21,186 nucleotides of DNA from a virus. The DNA lies in IMG/VR virus record IMGVR_UViG_3300030101_001464, positions 1-21,186 of that record; one strand, given 5' to 3'. The notes beneath the pieces are model-generated. The model was not told where the DNA came from. It made no database searches and saw only the letters and a list, made by a program, of their open reading frames with translations. Both the position numbers and the translations under genes were made by a program. Below, piece by piece: positions 20,842-21,186 of the stretch; position 1 is the first letter of the stretch; every line of letters starts with the position of its first letter.

Positions 20842-21186
20842 ATGAAGGAAACTAAACAAGATATATTAAATAGGTTATTTGTGGAAAATAATTTAACGAA
20901 TGAAGATGTATTTTCTCATCAACATTATAAAATTATTACTAGAGCAGGTATTGATAAGATACAAGCAAACATAGATATTTCTATACAATATGAGGTAATT
21001 AGATGTGAGCCACCATTTGCAGTAGTTAAAGCAAAAGCTAAAATGGGTAATAAAGAAATAGAAACTTTTGGTAGTGCTTTAAAAGGCAATACATTTAAAG
21101 ACGGAAATACTAACTCCTGGTATGTAATGGAGATGGCTGAAAAAAGAGCTATGAGCAGAGCTGTATTAAAGTTAGCAGGGTTTTAT
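20842..21186 (+). CDS. probable recombination / ssDNA-annealing protein (3' end cut by window)
   Basis: The first 115 residues are seen, and the frame is open to the window edge. ATG follows the HTH gene stop by one base. Visible blocks are ITRAGIDKIQANIDISIQYE, VIRCEPPFAVVKAKAKMGNK, FGSALKGNTFKDGNTNSWYV and MEMAEKRAMSRAVLKLAGFY. The pattern of a strand with V-V-K-A-x-A, a N-T-N-S-W-Y-V-M-E-M-A-E-K-R-A turn and helix A-x-x-R-A-x-L-x-L-A-G is that of Rad52/ERF-like single-strand annealing proteins from phages, in which an E-K-R-A-x-x-R-A helix is conserved. Such proteins act in phage recombination and repair. It begins an early module with a regulator in front. Family placement rests on this helix and is moderate. 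Confidence 0.55.
   Translation, partial: MKETKQDILNRLFVENNLTNEDVFSHQHYKIITRAGIDKIQANIDISIQYEVIRCEPPFAVVKAKAKMGNKEIETFGSALKGNTFKDGNTNSWYVMEMAEKRAMSRAVLKLAGFY

Overview
The window is part of the genome of a tailed bacteriophage (Caudoviricetes), free or integrated, of a Bacteroidota host, most likely a marine or flavobacterial one. The signs are: very A+T-rich DNA; start codons with almost no Shine-Dalgarno sequence; signal peptides ending in the flavobacterial form (F-S-Q); a C-terminus resembling a type IX secretion (T9SS) sorting signal; one good match to the Bacteroidota -7 promoter box (TAnnTTTG); and structural proteins of the type seen in phages of this phylum. A single tail-tube-like gene, no visible sheath gene and a short tape measure (482 aa, about 70 nm of tail at 0.15 nm per residue) suggest a siphovirus. 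No terminase, integrase or DNA polymerase is visible; the window is cut from a larger genome at both ends. The standard genetic code fits: TAA, TAG and TGA all end genes cleanly.

Layout. Positions 1-5988 (+): neck and tail genes, namely a truncated small protein, an HK97-gp10-like tail completion protein, two large tail proteins of 483 and 1161 aa, and a 57-aa protein. 5979-7427: tape measure. 7460-10216: head maturation protease, acidic scaffold-like protein and major capsid protein, followed by a strong terminator. 10281-10874: probable tail tube protein with its own terminator. 10970-14768: two very small proteins, a 147-aa protein, a portal with two extra C-terminal domains, a 105-aa protein and a head-tail adaptor. 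14837-17057: a fibre or decoration-like protein, then two exported proteins (a predicted outer-membrane beta-barrel, and a secreted LDLa-like protein with a T9SS-like C-terminus). 17060-18729: lysis region with a small two-helix membrane protein, a spanin-like coiled-coil protein, a membrane-anchored thioredoxin-like protein without its cysteines, an M15 peptidase endolysin and a holin. 18734-19616: a metallophosphoesterase without a canonical start codon, and a 43-aa protein. A long hairpin terminator (19621-19688) separates this from a leftward three-gene operon (20483 to 19690) ending in a winged-helix protein. From 20655 rightward come a small Cro/CI-like regulator and the start of a probable recombination or annealing protein, the beginning of an early gene module.

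How the genes work together: nearly all rightward genes abut or overlap by 1-10 bases and are probably translated in coupled fashion. The head genes sit between the tape measure and the portal instead of following the usual terminase-portal-protease-capsid-tail order. Three intergenic gaps in the head region carry the same composite element, AAACAA-N10-TTTATATTTATWA, just before the start codon; with the two terminators it divides the head region into separate expression units. The most unusual parts are this element, the exported pair at 15358-17057, the start of the metallophosphoesterase, and the Cys/His-rich domains appended to protease and portal.
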